55,818 nucleotides of DNA from Sulfurovum sp. (GCA_030826885.1 JAUUDF010000010.1:1-55818), one strand, 5' to 3'. Shown: positions 34,051-44,021, counted from the stretch's first letter. Numbers and translations are program-made. Notes: generated by a model not told the origin, from the sequence alone.

Positions 34051-37000
34051 ATGCCAAAACGCGAAGACATCAAAACAATTCTCCTTATCGGATCAGGCCC
34101 AATTGTCATTGGACAGGCTTGTGAATTCGACTATTCGGGCACACAGGCGGCCAAAACCCTCAAAGAACTTGGATACCGTGTCGTGCTTATCAACTCCAAC
34201 CCTGCGACCATCATGACCGATCCGGAGTTTGCGCACAGAACCTACATAGAACCGATCAATGAAGAGGTTATCGCCAAGATCATCAAAAAAGAGAATGTCG
34301 ACGCTATTTTGCCGACCATGGGCGGGCAGACCGCACTCAATGTCGCTATGAGTATGTATGAAAAAGGAATGCTCGAGGGAGTCGAGTTTCTCGGTGCCAA
34401 TCCTGCCGCGATCAAAAAGGGAGAGGATCGTCAGGCATTCAAGGAGGCGATGATCAAGATCGGCATGGATCTTCCCATCTCCCAGTACGCCTACAATATG
34501 GACGAAGCGCTTGAAGCAGCGAAGAAGATCGGTTTTCCGCTGATTATCCGTGCTTCTTATACACTTGCCGGCGGAGGTTCGGGAGTTGCGTACAACATGG
34601 ATGAATTCAAGGAGATCGTCGCAAACGGTCTTGAAGCCTCTCCCATCTCCGAAATACTCATCGAAGAGTCGCTGCTTGGCTGGAAAGAATACGAAATGGA
34701 GGTTATCCGTGACCGTGAAGACAACTGTATTATTGTCTGTTCCATCGAAAACTTCGATCCTATGGGTGTGCATACCGGAGACTCCATTACCATCGCTCCG
34801 GCACTGACTCTTACAGATAAAGAGTATCAGCGTATGCGTGACGCCTCTTTTGCCATTCTCAGAGAGGTAGGAGTCGATACCGGCGGATCGAATGTACAGT
34901 TCTCCATCAACCCCGAGACCGGACGCATGATCGTTATTGAAATGAACCCGCGTGTGAGCCGTTCATCCGCGCTTGCATCCAAAGCAACCGGTTACCCCAT
35001 CGCCAAGGTCGCCACACTTTTGGCCGTCGGGTATACACTCGACGAGATAACCAACGACATTACAGGCACCCCCGCCTCATTCGAACCGGTCATCGACTAC
35101 ATCGTCACCAAACTGCCGCGCTTTACCTTTGAGAAATTCCCGATGGCAGACTCCACACTGACGACCGCGATGAAATCTGTCGGTGAAGCGATGGCGATCG
35201 GACGTACCTTCAAAGAGTCCTTCCAAAAGGCACTCTGTTCACTCGAAACAGGACTGACGGGCTTTAATGAGATCAAGTGCGACGGAGAAACACTGGTACG
35301 CGAGATACGCCGTCCCAATGCCGAACGTATGCTCTATGTCTACGAAGGTCTCAGACGCGGTATGAGTGTCGATGCCATCTTTGACCTGTGCAAAATAGAC
35401 CGATGGTTCCTCTATCAGCTTGAAGACCTCGTCAAGCGTGAAAAAGAGATGGATATCGCCCTTCTTTCCGATGCTGTGCGTCTTAGAGAAGCCAAGGCAG
35501 ACGGATTCAGTGATGCCTACATTGCCGAAGTAATCAACAAAAAAGAGGGACTGAAGCTGACGGAAAACGATGTCTATACCGCCAGAGAAAAACTCGGCAT
35601 TGCGCTGGAGTACAACGAGGTCGATACCTGTGCGGCGGAATTCCAGGCACTGACCCCCTACCTCTACTCCAGCACTAATATTACACCTCTGCCAAAAGTC
35701 AATGCTTTAGATAAGCAAAAGGAGCGCAAAGTACTCGTTATTGGCGGGGGACCAAACCGCATTGGACAGGGAATCGAGTTCGATTACTGTTGTGTCCATG
35801 CCGCATTTGCCCTTGAAGATATGGGGATCAAGTCTATCATGTACAACTGTAACCCCGAAACGGTTTCTACCGACTATGATACATCGGATGTACTCTATTT
35901 CGAGCCGATCGACTTTGAACATGTCAGAAATGTCATTGAAACAGAAAATCCTGACGGTGTGATTGTCCACTTTGGTGGCCAGACACCGCTTAAACTGGCC
36001 AAAAATCTTACGGCGATTGGTGCCAAAATAAGCGGTACCAGCGCCAAGGTGATCGATCTGGCGGAAGATAGGGAACTCTTCTCGAACTTCATCAAAGATC
36101 TGGGTCTCAAACAGCCGGACAACGGTACGGCGTTTGCCAAAGATGAAGCGATGGCCATCGCCAACCGTATCGGCTATCCGGTACTGATACGTCCAAGTTT
36201 CGTTCTTGGCGGCCGCGGTATGCGTACCGTCTACAACGATGCTGAGCTTAGAGAGTATCTGGATGAAGCCGTCAGTGTTTCCAATGAAGCACCGGTACTC
36301 ATTGACAAATTCCTCGATAATGCCGTTGAACTCGATGTCGATGCCATCAGTGACGGAAGCGATGTCTACATCGGTTCGGTCATGCAACATATTGAAGAGG
36401 CGGGTATTCACTCCGGTGACTCCGCCTGCTCCCTCCCTCCGGTCAGTATTTCCGAAGCACTGATTGAAGAGGTCAAGGAACAGACAGCGAAAATCGCACT
36501 CGGTCTTGGTGTTGTGGGACTGCTGAATATTCAATACGCCATTCACAAAGGTGAGATTTACCTCATTGAGGTCAACCCGAGAGCCTCACGTACCGTACCG
36601 TTCGTCTCCAAAGCCACCGGTGTACCTTTGGCAAAGGTCGCCACACGTGTCATGGTGCAGGGTGACCTCAAAGAGGCGCTGAAGTTTTATGATACTTTCA
36701 AGGTAGTTAACTTCGACAAGAAAATTATGGAACCGACACTCAGACACCATGTGGCTGTCAAAGAGGCAGTCTTCCCGTTCAACAAGCTGCCCGGCTCTGA
36801 CCTGATTCTCGGGCCGGAAATGAAATCGACTGGAGAGGTGATGGGAATTTCCGAGAACTTCGGTATGAGTTTTGCAAAGTCACAATTTGCCTCCAAGAAC
36901 AACATACCGCTTGAGGGAAAACTCTTCCTTTCTCTCACCGAGATCGACAAGCCTCTTGCCGGAGAGATTGGAAAGATGTTCGTTGACCTCGGTTTTGAAA

Positions 37001-37314
37001 TTGTCGCGACATCCGGTACTCATGCAGCACTCGAAGCAGCGGGTGTACCTTCGACAAAAGTACTTAAAATCAGTGAAGGCCGACCGAACATTGACGACAT
37101 GATTAAAAATGAAGAGATTGCCCTGGCGATCAATACAAGCGACAACAAGGCAAGCAAGGCGGATGCCAAGACAATCCGTCAATCCGTCCTTGCCAACAAT
37201 GTCGCCTACTTTACGACCATAGCGGCTGCACGTGCTACCGCACTGGCGATCAAAGAACTCAAAAGAGAAGACGGCTGCCTCGATCCGAAGGCACTTCAGG
37301 ATTACCTCTCCTGA
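34051..37314 (+). CDS. carB: Carbamoyl-phosphate synthase large subunit
   Basis: Makes carbamoyl phosphate for pyrimidines and arginine from bicarbonate, ATP and glutamine-derived ammonia. The 1087-residue product has the usual two homologous halves: each starts with an ATP-grasp preface ([20 protein letters not shown] near residue 12 and [19 protein letters not shown] near 565) and contains an ATP-grasp fold ([37 protein letters not shown]). The C-terminal allosteric MGS-like domain (about 945-1080) includes [16 protein letters not shown]. Length is normal. No carA is adjacent. It has its own promoter, and an 8-bp hairpin follows its stop. Confidence 0.97.
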   Translation: MPKREDIKTILLIGSGPIVIGQACEFDYSGTQAAKTLKELGYRVVLINSNPATIMTDPEFAHRTYIEPINEEVIAKIIKKENVDAILPTMGGQTALNVAMSMYEKGMLEGVEFLGANPAAIKKGEDRQAFKEAMIKIGMDLPISQYAYNMDEALEAAKKIGFPLIIRASYTLAGGGSGVAYNMDEFKEIVANGLEASPISEILIEESLLGWKEYEMEVIRDREDNCIIVCSIENFDPMGVHTGDSITIAPALTLTDKEYQRMRDASFAILREVGVDTGGSNVQFSINPETGRMIVIEMNPRVSRSSALASKATGYPIAKVATLLAVGYTLDEITNDITGTPASFEPVIDYIVTKLPRFTFEKFPMADSTLTTAMKSVGEAMAIGRTFKESFQKALCSLETGLTGFNEIKCDGETLVREIRRPNAERMLYVYEGLRRGMSVDAIFDLCKIDRWFLYQLEDLVKREKEMDIALLSDAVRLREAKADGFSDAYIAEVINKKEGLKLTENDVYTAREKLGIALEYNEVDTCAAEFQALTPYLYSSTNITPLPKVNALDKQKERKVLVIGGGPNRIGQGIEFDYCCVHAAFALEDMGIKSIMYNCNPETVSTDYDTSDVLYFEPIDFEHVRNVIETENPDGVIVHFGGQTPLKLAKNLTAIGAKISGTSAKVIDLAEDRELFSNFIKDLGLKQPDNGTAFAKDEAMAIANRIGYPVLIRPSFVLGGRGMRTVYNDAELREYLDEAVSVSNEAPVLIDKFLDNAVELDVDAISDGSDVYIGSVMQHIEEAGIHSGDSACSLPPVSISEALIEEVKEQTAKIALGLGVVGLLNIQYAIHKGEIYLIEVNPRASRTVPFVSKATGVPLAKVATRVMVQGDLKEALKFYDTFKVVNFDKKIMEPTLRHHVAVKEAVFPFNKLPGSDLILGPEMKSTGEVMGISENFGMSFAKSQFASKNNIPLEGKLFLSLTEIDKPLAGEIGKMFVDLGFEIVATSGTHAALEAAGVPSTKVLKISEGRPNIDDMIKNEEIALAINTSDNKASKADAKTIRQSVLANNVAYFTTIAAARATALAIKELKREDGCLDPKALQDYLS

Positions 37315-37322
37315 GATGTTTG

Positions 37323-37345
37323 ATGTGCACTGTAACTGTGCACAT
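37323..37345. terminator. Perfect hairpin downstream of carB
   Basis: ATGTGCAC (37323-37330) and GTGCACAT (37338-37345) form an 8-bp stem with a 7-base loop, 8 bases after the carB stop. The tail is TGTTGCT rather than a T-run, so it is at best a weak intrinsic terminator, or it protects the 3' end. The rest of the spacer to 37483 is AT-rich with no other feature I recognise. Confidence 0.5.
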
Positions 37346-37483
37346 TGTTGCTAAAATCACTATATTATAATATTATATTAAGTTTATGTTATCTTTTTGT
37401 TAACTTTCTTCCACTAAAATTCCACAAACATTATTTTTTGTTATTTTTATATGAGATAACGCTTATACTTTTTAAAGGAATCT

Positions 37484-38065
37484 ATGAAGTTCTCTGCAAT
37501 ACATACCACCAACCGATATAAACTTTCTGTGTTCTATCAACCATTCATACTGATTCTTTTCCTTTTTGCCATGGTATTTATGCGATTGGAAGCAAACAGC
37601 TCTCTTGCCAAAATAGCAGGTATGAGTACCAAGGAGATGCACCGCATCATTGACAAAGTCGTCAAAATAGAAACCACTACGGGAAGCTACACGGCCCACA
37701 ATAAAAAAAGTGCTGCCTATGGACGCTACCAGATCATGCCAAAAACGGCAAGAGCCTACGCAAAAAAACTGCATATTCCCTACGCCAAATGGAAGCTTCC
37801 AAAGAATCAGGACAGAATTTTCCATGCCATCCTCAAAGACAATATTAATAGCCTCAAACGTCACGGCATTCGCATAAGTGCATTTTCCATATATGGTACC
37901 CATCAGCAGGGTGCGGGCGGATTTCATGCCAGCATTAAAAAGAAGAGACTTACCAAAAAACTCGAACGTAATCTCAGACACAACCTGCCAAAATCACTCA
38001 GAAACATTCCCAAAAGCAAACTGCGTTACACATGGGTACGCTACTGGAAAAGAAAATTCTCCTAA
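37484..38065 (+). CDS. Lysozyme/transglycosylase-like murein hydrolase
   Basis: A 193-residue protein with an N-terminal membrane anchor or uncleaved signal (FYQPFILILFLFAMVFMRLEA, about residues 17-37). The following domain resembles SLT/lysozyme-like hydrolases: VVKIETTTGSY with a probable catalytic Glu, then SAAYGRYQIMPKTARAYAKKL, the usual GRYQ(I/F)MP block. The C-terminus is very basic (KKKRLTKKLERNLRHNL), which could bind the wall. It has a good AAAGGA ribosome site and stands alone. It lacks the full Slt C-terminal part, so the exact subfamily is unsure. Confidence 0.68.
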   Translation: MKFSAIHTTNRYKLSVFYQPFILILFLFAMVFMRLEANSSLAKIAGMSTKEMHRIIDKVVKIETTTGSYTAHNKKSAAYGRYQIMPKTARAYAKKLHIPYAKWKLPKNQDRIFHAILKDNINSLKRHGIRISAFSIYGTHQQGAGGFHASIKKKRLTKKLERNLRHNLPKSLRNIPKSKLRYTWVRYWKRKFS

Positions 38066-38110
38066 CTCCCTCTTCATTCACCTGAAACCCAATTTCAAGT
38101 ACAATACCCT

Positions 38111-38545
38111 ATGCTAAACAATAAAGTATTTCTTACCCGTACAGATACTACCATAGGGTTCGTTTCACAAAACGACAGAAGGCTTACCGAGATTAAAAAG
38201 CGCCCCCCGCATAAACACTACATCAAGGCGGTTACATCGTTGATGTCTCTAAAACGTGCTGCCCGGGTTCCTTCTGCATTTAAAAACCATGTAAGGCGCG
38301 CACGGCGTACGACATTCATTATGCCTAACGGATACTCCTACCGTGTCATACGTGATCCTCACCACTCTCTGCTGCTTGAGCGTTTGGGATGGGCCTATAC
38401 CACTTCGGCAAATATCAGCGGTCAGGAATATGATGAAGCATTTGCCAAAGAGGAGGCAGATGTGATCGTCTCTCCGCTTACACAGAATGCTCTTCCCTCT
38501 TCTATTTTTAAACTGGGGAAAAACTCTATCAAAAGGATACGCTAA
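38111..38545 (+). CDS. tsaC: Short Sua5/YciO/YrdC-family protein (probable TsaC)
   Basis: Probable threonylcarbamoyl-AMP synthase, first enzyme of the t6A tRNA modification. The 144-residue product shows the YrdC core at reduced length: TRTDTTIGFVS at the start, the Lys/Arg pair of IKKRPPHKHYIKAV that contacts ATP and bicarbonate, and TTSANISGQEYDEAFA. E. coli TsaC has about 190 residues; short versions are usual in Campylobacterota. Its stop shares a base with the start of the HIT gene (38545), indicating coupling. Confidence 0.82.
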   Translation: MLNNKVFLTRTDTTIGFVSQNDRRLTEIKKRPPHKHYIKAVTSLMSLKRAARVPSAFKNHVRRARRTTFIMPNGYSYRVIRDPHHSLLLERLGWAYTTSANISGQEYDEAFAKEEADVIVSPLTQNALPSSIFKLGKNSIKRIR

Positions 38546-38916
38546 TGCCAATCATTTACGAAAATGATACCATCCGGATCGAAACGGAATCTGCCGAGAT
38601 TCCCTGGCTGAAAATTTTTACCCAATTCCCCTACAAAGAGATGAGCGAAGTACCACCGCATATCAAATTTGAAATCTACGACCTGCTTGATCTCATTGAA
38701 CGGGAAATGATAGACTACTACAGTCCGGACAAAATCAATATAGCCTCATTCGGCAATTATCTGCCGCATGTGCACTGGCATATTATGGCGCGTTTCAGAG
38801 AAGACAGTCATTTTCCGGAACCCATGTGGGGTACGAAACAGCGAGAATCGACACTCTCTCTCCCCTCCTTCGAGACATTCTGCGACCATGTAGCGCAGAG
38901 AGCGGCAAAGGCGTAA
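38545..38916 (+). CDS. HIT-family nucleotide-binding protein
   Basis: A 123-residue histidine-triad protein. The signature HVHWHIMAR (about residues 73-81) keeps the alternating His pattern of the nucleotidyl-transfer site. Members hydrolyse or transfer nucleoside phosphates, for example adenosine phosphoramidates or dinucleotides; the substrate is unknown here. The N-terminus (ENDTIRIETESAEIPWLKIF) is that of a compact HIT domain used by several Campylobacterota. It overlaps tsaC by one base and is followed by a methyltransferase gene two bases after its stop codon's last base. Confidence 0.85.
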   Translation: MPIIYENDTIRIETESAEIPWLKIFTQFPYKEMSEVPPHIKFEIYDLLDLIEREMIDYYSPDKINIASFGNYLPHVHWHIMARFREDSHFPEPMWGTKQRESTLSLPSFETFCDHVAQRAAKA

Positions 38917-38917
38917 G

Positions 38918-39493
38918 ATGGCTGCGGCAGACAGAGAAAAATGGAACCGTAAATACAGAGATAAACCGGCATTGCTGGAGACCAGAGCACCAAGCGCAAT
39001 GCTCTCAAAACATCTGCATTCAGTCAGCGGCACAGCGGCACTTGACCTTGCCTGTGGAAGCGGACGGCATACCCTCTACCTGCTCGATGAAGGGTTTTGT
39101 GTCGATGCTGTAGACATCTCCGCCGTAGCACTTGAACAACTCATGCAAAAGACGGAAGGCAGACCCGTAAAGTACATTGAAACCGACCTTGACACCTTTA
39201 CACCCAAAAGCGGACTGTATGATCTTGCGGTTATGACCAACTACCTCGACAGGGATCTCGTACGCCGTACCGCCGATTCACTTAAACGTGGTGCGATTTT
39301 TTTTATTGAAACCTATATGGCGCATCCGGAGAATGAAAAGCAGGACTCCAACCCGGATTTTCTTTTACAATCCGGTGAATTGCCCACCCTCTTTGACAAT
39401 AGCTTTGAGATATGCGAATATGCAGAGTATCCCAATGAAACATACGAAATGTACCGTATGATGAAACAGTGTATTGTTGTCCGAAAAAAGTAG
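38918..39493 (+). CDS. Class I SAM-dependent methyltransferase (TehB-like)
   Basis: A 191-residue cytoplasmic methyltransferase. Motif I is ALDLACGSGRHTLYL (about residues 44-58), followed by the acidic post-I loop VDAVDISAVALEQL and LYDLAVMTNYLDRDL. The N-terminus DREKWNRKYRDKP is typical of the TehB/thiopurine-methyltransferase-like group, some of which methylate tellurite, selenite or small thiols. The actual substrate is unknown. It is the third gene of the tsaC-HIT-methyltransferase run. Confidence 0.82.
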   Translation: MAAADREKWNRKYRDKPALLETRAPSAMLSKHLHSVSGTAALDLACGSGRHTLYLLDEGFCVDAVDISAVALEQLMQKTEGRPVKYIETDLDTFTPKSGLYDLAVMTNYLDRDLVRRTADSLKRGAIFFIETYMAHPENEKQDSNPDFLLQSGELPTLFDNSFEICEYAEYPNETYEMYRMMKQCIVVRKK

Positions 39494-39560
39494 CCGACCT
39501 CTGATAATTTTCAGGCGCTTATGTCATAATGGTACACTATAAAAATAATAGGAATCATAC

Positions 39561-39938
39561 ATGGCACTTGTAAATTTGACCGAAGCGAACTTCAATGAGG
39601 CTGTAGAAAACAACGATATCGTCATTCTGGACTTTTGGGCACCCTGGTGCGGCCCGTGTAAGCAGTTTGGCCCCATCTTCGAAAAAGTCTCCCAGGAGTA
39701 TCCAGATATTCTTTTTGGCAAAATAAATACGGAAGAGGAACAGGGACTTGCAGGCTATTTCGGTATTCAGTCCATCCCGACAGTCATTATTCTTCGAGAG
39801 AAGATCGGTATTTTCCAACAACCCGGACTACTGCCTGAAGAGGGACTCAAAGATATCATCAGGCAGGTACAGGAACTCGATATGGACAAAGTACGCGAAG
39901 AGGTCGCCAAACAGCAGCAGGAGGGGCAGAACGCCTAA
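39561..39938 (+). CDS. Thioredoxin-family protein
   Basis: A 125-residue cytoplasmic thiol-disulfide reductase. FWAPWCGPCKQFGPIFEKV holds the CGPC redox motif near residue 32, and the cis-Pro lies in IQSIPTVIIL. Compared with classical TrxA (about 105-108), it has an extra C-terminal helix (DMDKVREEVAKQQQEGQNA), a feature of thioredoxin variants. No signal peptide is present. It stands alone, 67 bases after the methyltransferase. It may be a second thioredoxin rather than the main TrxA. Confidence 0.88.
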   Translation: MALVNLTEANFNEAVENNDIVILDFWAPWCGPCKQFGPIFEKVSQEYPDILFGKINTEEEQGLAGYFGIQSIPTVIILREKIGIFQQPGLLPEEGLKDIIRQVQELDMDKVREEVAKQQQEGQNA

Positions 39939-40151
39939 TGTTCTTCCTCTTTTACTGTGCTTTAGATTTTCTTTATTAATCAAATAAATTTAATTAATAT
40001 TAAAAATTATTCAGTTACATTTATTCACATTTACAACTTGCAATCACTGTATTTACATCAATAACTGTACAGCTTCAGACACTATTAAGGCTATCGTGCG
40101 ATAATCGCTACGTAAAACATTACACCATACAATTACCTAATAAAGGCATAC

Positions 40152-41360
40152 ATGATGGAAAGAAGAGATTTTTTCAAAAAAGCTGCTGCCGTTGCAGGTG
40201 CAACCGCACTGGGCACGTCGACAGTAGATGCGGGTACAACCCATCAGCCCATCAGCAACCGCAAAGTAGGAGATGTTGCATTTCCCGAAAAGCGACCGCT
40301 GATTACATTTTCGGACAGACCACCGCTGCTTGAGACGCCAAGAGAGGTATTTACCTGTGCGCTGACACCAAATGACCAGTTCTTTGTACGATGGCATATG
40401 CCTGATATTCCAACCTATATCGATGTAGACAAATATTCATTTACGATCAAAGGCCTTGTAGACAATGAGCTCAAGATCACACTTAAAGACCTCAAAGAGG
40501 ACTATGAACAGGTAGAGGTCGCTGCCGTGCTTCAGTGTGGCGGGAACAGCCGTTCAGCCTTCTCTCCGACTCCCGGCGGTATTCAGTGGGGAAGCGGTGC
40601 CATGGGCTGTGCTATGTGGAAAGGGGTCAGACTTCGTGACATTCTTGACCGTGCCGGGCTCAAAAAAGATGCAGAGTGGCTGGCCATACAGGGTCAGGAG
40701 AAAGCGGCATACTATGAAACACCCAACTTCATTCGTGAACTGCACCTTGACGAACTCGATGACCATGTCATTGTTGCCTACCAAATGAACGGGGAAGACC
40801 TTCCCTACCTCAACGGTTTTCCTGTCAGACTGGTCATTCCTGGCGTCTACTCGGACAGTTGGATCAAAATGATCGAAAGTATTACCGTCACGGACAAATA
40901 CCAGAAACTCTTCTTTATGGATCATGCCTACGTCATACCGGACAACGAGTGTGAGTGTGAAACACCGGAGAAGAAATTCCCTAAAACCAAGCCTATCTGG
41001 AAGATGAACGTCAAATCGATCATTGGCTATCCTGCAAACGGAGACAAACTGACGTTTAAATCACAGGCAGTGGTTCGCGGTGTCGCCTTTGACGGCGGTG
41101 CAGGTATCAAAGAGGTGCAGATCTCTCTTGACGGCGGGAAAACATGGGACAAAGCGATTCTTGACAGCGGGAAACTCGGACGTTACGCCTACAGAACCTT
41201 CCGATACAGCTTTAAACCGAACAAGCTCGGCAAGCTTGAGATTATGGCTAAAGCGATCAACAAACTCGGAGAAGCACAGCCACTTGCAAAAGATATCAAG
41301 TGGAACCATGGCGGATACAAATATAACGGTATCGATGTTGTCACCGTAGAAGTCGTATAA
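40152..41360 (+). CDS. sorA: Sulfite dehydrogenase molybdopterin subunit SorA
   Basis: Periplasmic enzyme oxidising sulfite to sulfate. The 402-residue product has a Tat signal (MERRDFFKKAAAVAGATALG). The molybdenum-ligating Cys is in VAAVLQCGGNSRS (near residue 133), with PGGIQWGSGAMGCAMWKGV next and the dimerisation domain at the C-terminus (GVAFDGGAGIKEVQISLDGG). It agrees with Campylobacter jejuni Cj0005c rather than SoxC in its context: a single-heme cytochrome gene follows 10 bases later. ATG codons at 40152 and 40155 are both possible. The 212-base upstream spacer is AT-rich; no clear regulator site was found. Confidence 0.9.
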   Translation: MMERRDFFKKAAAVAGATALGTSTVDAGTTHQPISNRKVGDVAFPEKRPLITFSDRPPLLETPREVFTCALTPNDQFFVRWHMPDIPTYIDVDKYSFTIKGLVDNELKITLKDLKEDYEQVEVAAVLQCGGNSRSAFSPTPGGIQWGSGAMGCAMWKGVRLRDILDRAGLKKDAEWLAIQGQEKAAYYETPNFIRELHLDELDDHVIVAYQMNGEDLPYLNGFPVRLVIPGVYSDSWIKMIESITVTDKYQKLFFMDHAYVIPDNECECETPEKKFPKTKPIWKMNVKSIIGYPANGDKLTFKSQAVVRGVAFDGGAGIKEVQISLDGGKTWDKAILDSGKLGRYAYRTFRYSFKPNKLGKLEIMAKAINKLGEAQPLAKDIKWNHGGYKYNGIDVVTVEVV

Positions 41361-41370
41361 GGAAAGAAGT

Positions 41371-41688
41371 ATGAATATTATGAAAAAAACAATTTTAGTC
41401 GCGCTGATTGCAGCAACACCTATGATGGCACAGGTAAAAGAGAAAATTGAAGTGCCATACATCTCTTTCCCTATTAAAATGGGTAAAGGGTTCGATACCG
41501 TTCAGGCAAACTGTCTTATGTGCCATTCGTTTGGCTATATTCTCAATCAGGGAAGACAGTCCAAAAAGTTCTGGGAAGGCAAGGTTGACAAAATGATTGT
41601 GCATTTCAAAGCCCCTATTACAGACAAGGACAGAAAGATCATTGTCGACTATCTCTTCAAACACTACGGAAACGGTAAAGAGCAGTAA
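41371..41688 (+). CDS. sorB: Monoheme cytochrome c, sulfite dehydrogenase subunit SorB
   Basis: A 105-residue periplasmic cytochrome. A signal peptide (MNIMKKTILVALIAATPMMA) precedes one heme-attachment site, ANCLMCHSFGY (CxxCH near residue 49). A later Met in KMIVHF or nearby could be the second axial ligand. It takes electrons from SorA and passes them on towards cytochrome c oxidase. Its length is close to that of C. jejuni Cj0004c as I recall it. Coupled by close spacing with sorA (10 bases) and preceded by a GGAAAG ribosome site. Confidence 0.88.
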   Translation: MNIMKKTILVALIAATPMMAQVKEKIEVPYISFPIKMGKGFDTVQANCLMCHSFGYILNQGRQSKKFWEGKVDKMIVHFKAPITDKDRKIIVDYLFKHYGNGKEQ

Positions 41689-41744
41689 TCTTTATGTTCC
41701 AAACAGGCAGGAACCAAACATGGGGGTTTCTCCTGTAATTACGC

Positions 41745-41750
41745 TATAAT
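41745..41750 (+). promoter_or_regulatory. Probable -10 box for the 41778 gene
   Basis: TATAAT in the context ACGCTATAATACG lies 27 bases before the ATG at 41778 and after the sorB stop. An imperfect inverted repeat (CAGGAACC and a diverged GGTTTCTCCTG at about 41708-41735) just upstream may terminate sorAB. Confidence 0.45.
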
Positions 41751-41777
41751 ACGCCACTTCAACTACAAAAGAGACCC

Positions 41778-42272
41778 ATGTGTGACTATCAATCCCTGAC
41801 TAATGAACAAAAACAGTATTATCATACACTCCTGCTTCAGGCAGCAGAGAAATTTGGCGGGAAAAATTTTTTTCTTCATCTTCTCGAAGCCGTCAGGGAG
41901 ACCATCCCTCACCCGCTTATTGCCGCCAACCGTACGTTTTCCATGGAATTGGGAGAGATAAAGTGGAACAAAACCGTCTTTAAAGACAAACTGCAGCTTT
42001 TACAAAAAGTACGTACGCAGGAGAGTAAGCGGGGCAATCTGCTGCCCGACGAAACAGACAAAAACTACAAAAAAGTACTGAACCTTGTACGTACCCTTAA
42101 ACCCATAGTCTTTCATGTCAAACCAACACACAAAGAACAGGGGCCGGGCTTCTTCTTTCAGCCCTTTGAAGTGATCGATGAGAAAACAACCCGACTCAAC
42201 CCCCTCTTTGATGCCCTCTTCTTCTGTTCTATCGGCACAGTCAAAAAGTTATTAAACTATGAACCCCGCTAA
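41778..42272 (+). CDS. Conserved hypothetical protein
   Basis: A 164-residue, Lys-rich soluble protein without a signal peptide. It has one Cys near the N-terminus (MCDYQSLT) and a Phe-rich C-terminal half (GPGFFFQPFEVID, ALFFCSIGTVK). I recognise no enzyme motif or named domain. It has its own -10 box and overlaps the ywbE gene by 14 bases, suggesting coupled translation. Function unknown. Confidence 0.6.
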   Translation: MCDYQSLTNEQKQYYHTLLLQAAEKFGGKNFFLHLLEAVRETIPHPLIAANRTFSMELGEIKWNKTVFKDKLQLLQKVRTQESKRGNLLPDETDKNYKKVLNLVRTLKPIVFHVKPTHKEQGPGFFFQPFEVIDEKTTRLNPLFDALFFCSIGTVKKLLNYEPR

Positions 42273-42462
42273 AGACGGTACCAAACGTGCCAATATCCGC
42301 TACGGACTCGATGTGGGTGTAGTACTCAAAGAAGATCAGCAGACAGGGTACATTACCTATGGCAAAGTGCAGAAGATCCTCACGAATTCCCCGAGACATC
42401 CCCACGGCATCAAGGTGCGTCTCAATACCGGTGAGGTTGGACGTGTCAAAGAGATACTATAG
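42259..42462 (+). CDS. ywbE: YwbE-family protein
   Basis: A 67-residue protein matching the YwbE (DUF2196) family: RANIRYGLDVGVVLKEDQQTG followed by GKVQKILTNSPRHPHGIKVRL and a closing GEVGRVKEIL. The family is a small beta-barrel domain widespread in bacteria; its role is not established. It overlaps the previous gene by 14 bases. Its stop codon abuts the opposing xth stop codon within the palindrome CTATAG at 42457-42462. Confidence 0.85.
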   Translation: MNPAKDGTKRANIRYGLDVGVVLKEDQQTGYITYGKVQKILTNSPRHPHGIKVRLNTGEVGRVKEIL

Positions 42463-43236
42463 ATCCAGTTCTATGACAAGTTTAACCGGACAGTGGTCAC
42501 TCCCCATAATACTATCGAGAATATCCGCATCTACAATCTGCTCTTTTAAATCATCGGAGACAAAGAAGTAGTCAATGCGCCATCCAACATTGCGCTCTCT
42601 CGCTTTGGTTCGGTAACTCCACCAGCTGTAACGCTCCGGCTCGTCTTTGTGAATGTGTCGGAAGGTATCGACGTAGCCGTTTGCAACGAGTTTGTCCATC
42701 CATGCACGTTCTACAGGAAGAAACCCTGACGTATGTGCATTCTCTTTGGGGCGGGCAATATCGATCTCTTTATGGGCGGTATTGACATCCCCGCAGAAGA
42801 TGATGGATTTCCCCTCTTTTCTCAGTTTGTTGATGTAGTCGAGAAAACGGTCATAGAAGGCAAGCTTGTATGCCAGACGCTCTTCGGAACGCTGGCCGTT
42901 TGGAAAGTAGACATTGAAAAAGGCGATATTGCCGAAGTGGTACTCGTTAATGCGTCCTTCATGCAAAATGTCCACCTCTTCACAGGCAGACGCTTCTCCT
43001 TTGATGTCCGTAAACAACGCAACACCGGAGTGTCCCTTTCTCGAAGAGGAGTTGATGCTGTGGAATTTGAATTTGCGTTCAAAGAGTGTATCGGGTATCT
43101 CATCGGCCTCCGCCTTGATCTCCTGAAGGCAGAGAAAATCCATAGGCATTTCATCGACCCACTTGAGCGCTCCCTTTTTGGCAACTGCCCGTATGCCGTT
43201 GACATTCCACGAAACAAACGTAATCTCTCTTTTCAT
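42457..43236 (-). CDS. xth: Exodeoxyribonuclease III
   Basis: AP endonuclease and 3'-5' exonuclease of base-excision repair. The 259-residue product shows the metal and catalytic blocks of the EEP superfamily: SWNVNGIRA (Asn), FLCLQEIKAE (Glu), RINEYHFGNIAFFNVYFPNG (Tyr/Asn), IIFCGDVNTAHKEID (Asp/Asn) and the C-terminal DSIMGSDHCPVKL (Asp-His). It is XthA-like, slightly shorter than E. coli (268). Last codon and stop overlap the opposing ywbE by 6 bases. Confidence 0.95.
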   Translation of the reverse strand: MKREITFVSWNVNGIRAVAKKGALKWVDEMPMDFLCLQEIKAEADEIPDTLFERKFKFHSINSSSRKGHSGVALFTDIKGEASACEEVDILHEGRINEYHFGNIAFFNVYFPNGQRSEERLAYKLAFYDRFLDYINKLRKEGKSIIFCGDVNTAHKEIDIARPKENAHTSGFLPVERAWMDKLVANGYVDTFRHIHKDEPERYSWWSYRTKARERNVGWRIDYFFVSDDLKEQIVDADILDSIMGSDHCPVKLVIELDL

Positions 43237-43284
43237 CTATCACTCCAGCTATTTTAGATGCAATCATACCCAAAAAAGTTCAGC

Positions 43285-43926
43285 CTACCCTTTACGCAGC
43301 ACCACCATATTTTTGCCGTTGTCAGCAACGTATGTACATCCGTTCATGGCTGCAAGCTTTCTGAAACTCTCAGGCCGAAAAAAGACAATATGTGTGGGAT
43401 CATGATGGTAGTACCAGAAGAGAAATGCCTCTTTCTCGTTGGGATGAAACTGTGTCTGAATCGCCATATACCCACCCTCATTCAGGCGCGATACAAGATC
43501 GGAAAATACACTTTTTGGATCATGCAGGTGTTCAAAAACCTCCGTAGAGACAATGAGATCATATTTTTTACTATGATTCAATGTATCGGGGTGGTAGATC
43601 GGATCATAAGCATCAGTATCAATGCCAATATTTTTTAATATCTTAGCCAGAAGTGTGCTTCGTCCACATCCAAAGTCAAGTGCATGTTTAGGTTTGCCGA
43701 CATACGGCAAAATAAAATTGACAAAGCGTTGAAAGTAGGCTCTGTAGCCTGCATCGTCTTCATTGTTCTCATGCAGGTCATAACGGGATTTTTGCACTTC
43801 AATGCTCTGGTAATGTTCGGGCGATTTAAAAATGTATTCGCAACAAAGACAGTGGTAATAGCGGATGCCTGTTTTCGCATCTTCAAAACTTGTACATGTT
43901 TCATCGCATATGTGACACTTCACCAA
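43285..43926 (-). CDS. Class I SAM methyltransferase with N-terminal zinc-binding-like knuckle
   Basis: A 213-residue protein. The N-terminus has CHICDETC and YYHCLCCEYIF, two Cys pairs that resemble a zinc ribbon. The methyltransferase core follows: HALDFGCGRSTLLAKIL (motif I, about residues 81-97), IDTDAYDPIY (post-I) and YDLIVSTEVFEHLHDP. This layout is common in methyltransferases annotated near surface polysaccharide or lipid genes; the substrate is unknown. It is the last gene before the island boundary at 43993 and is transcribed from that side. Confidence 0.8.
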   Translation of the reverse strand: MVKCHICDETCTSFEDAKTGIRYYHCLCCEYIFKSPEHYQSIEVQKSRYDLHENNEDDAGYRAYFQRFVNFILPYVGKPKHALDFGCGRSTLLAKILKNIGIDTDAYDPIYHPDTLNHSKKYDLIVSTEVFEHLHDPKSVFSDLVSRLNEGGYMAIQTQFHPNEKEAFLFWYYHHDPTHIVFFRPESFRKLAAMNGCTYVADNGKNMVVLRKG

Positions 43927-43992
43927 ACTTCCTTCATATTATAGTGGTGCGATTATACACCAAGTTTATGAATTCAGCAATCATCTTAAAAT

Positions 43993-44021
43993 GGAACTAT
44001 CTGGCAGCGGCCTCTCTGTTT
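43993..44021. repeat. Duplicated 3' end of the DEAD-box helicase gene (left, att-like copy)
   Basis: This stretch matches 47119-47147 at 28 of 29 bases in the same orientation. Read on the minus strand it still encodes NREAAAR followed by a stop, versus NRQAAAR and stop in the real gene. It is about 3.1 kb from its parent and detached from any gene, bounding the AT-rich island. Confidence 0.85.

Noticed and set aside
41708-41735. A terminator after sorB
   Set aside because: The inverted repeat CAGGAACC with GGTTTCTCCTG is imperfect and no T-run follows; too weak to list as a terminator.
43163-43638. Plus-strand open frames between xth and the methyltransferase gene
   Set aside because: They overlap both minus-strand genes and encode no recognisable sequence; they are shadows of real coding strands.
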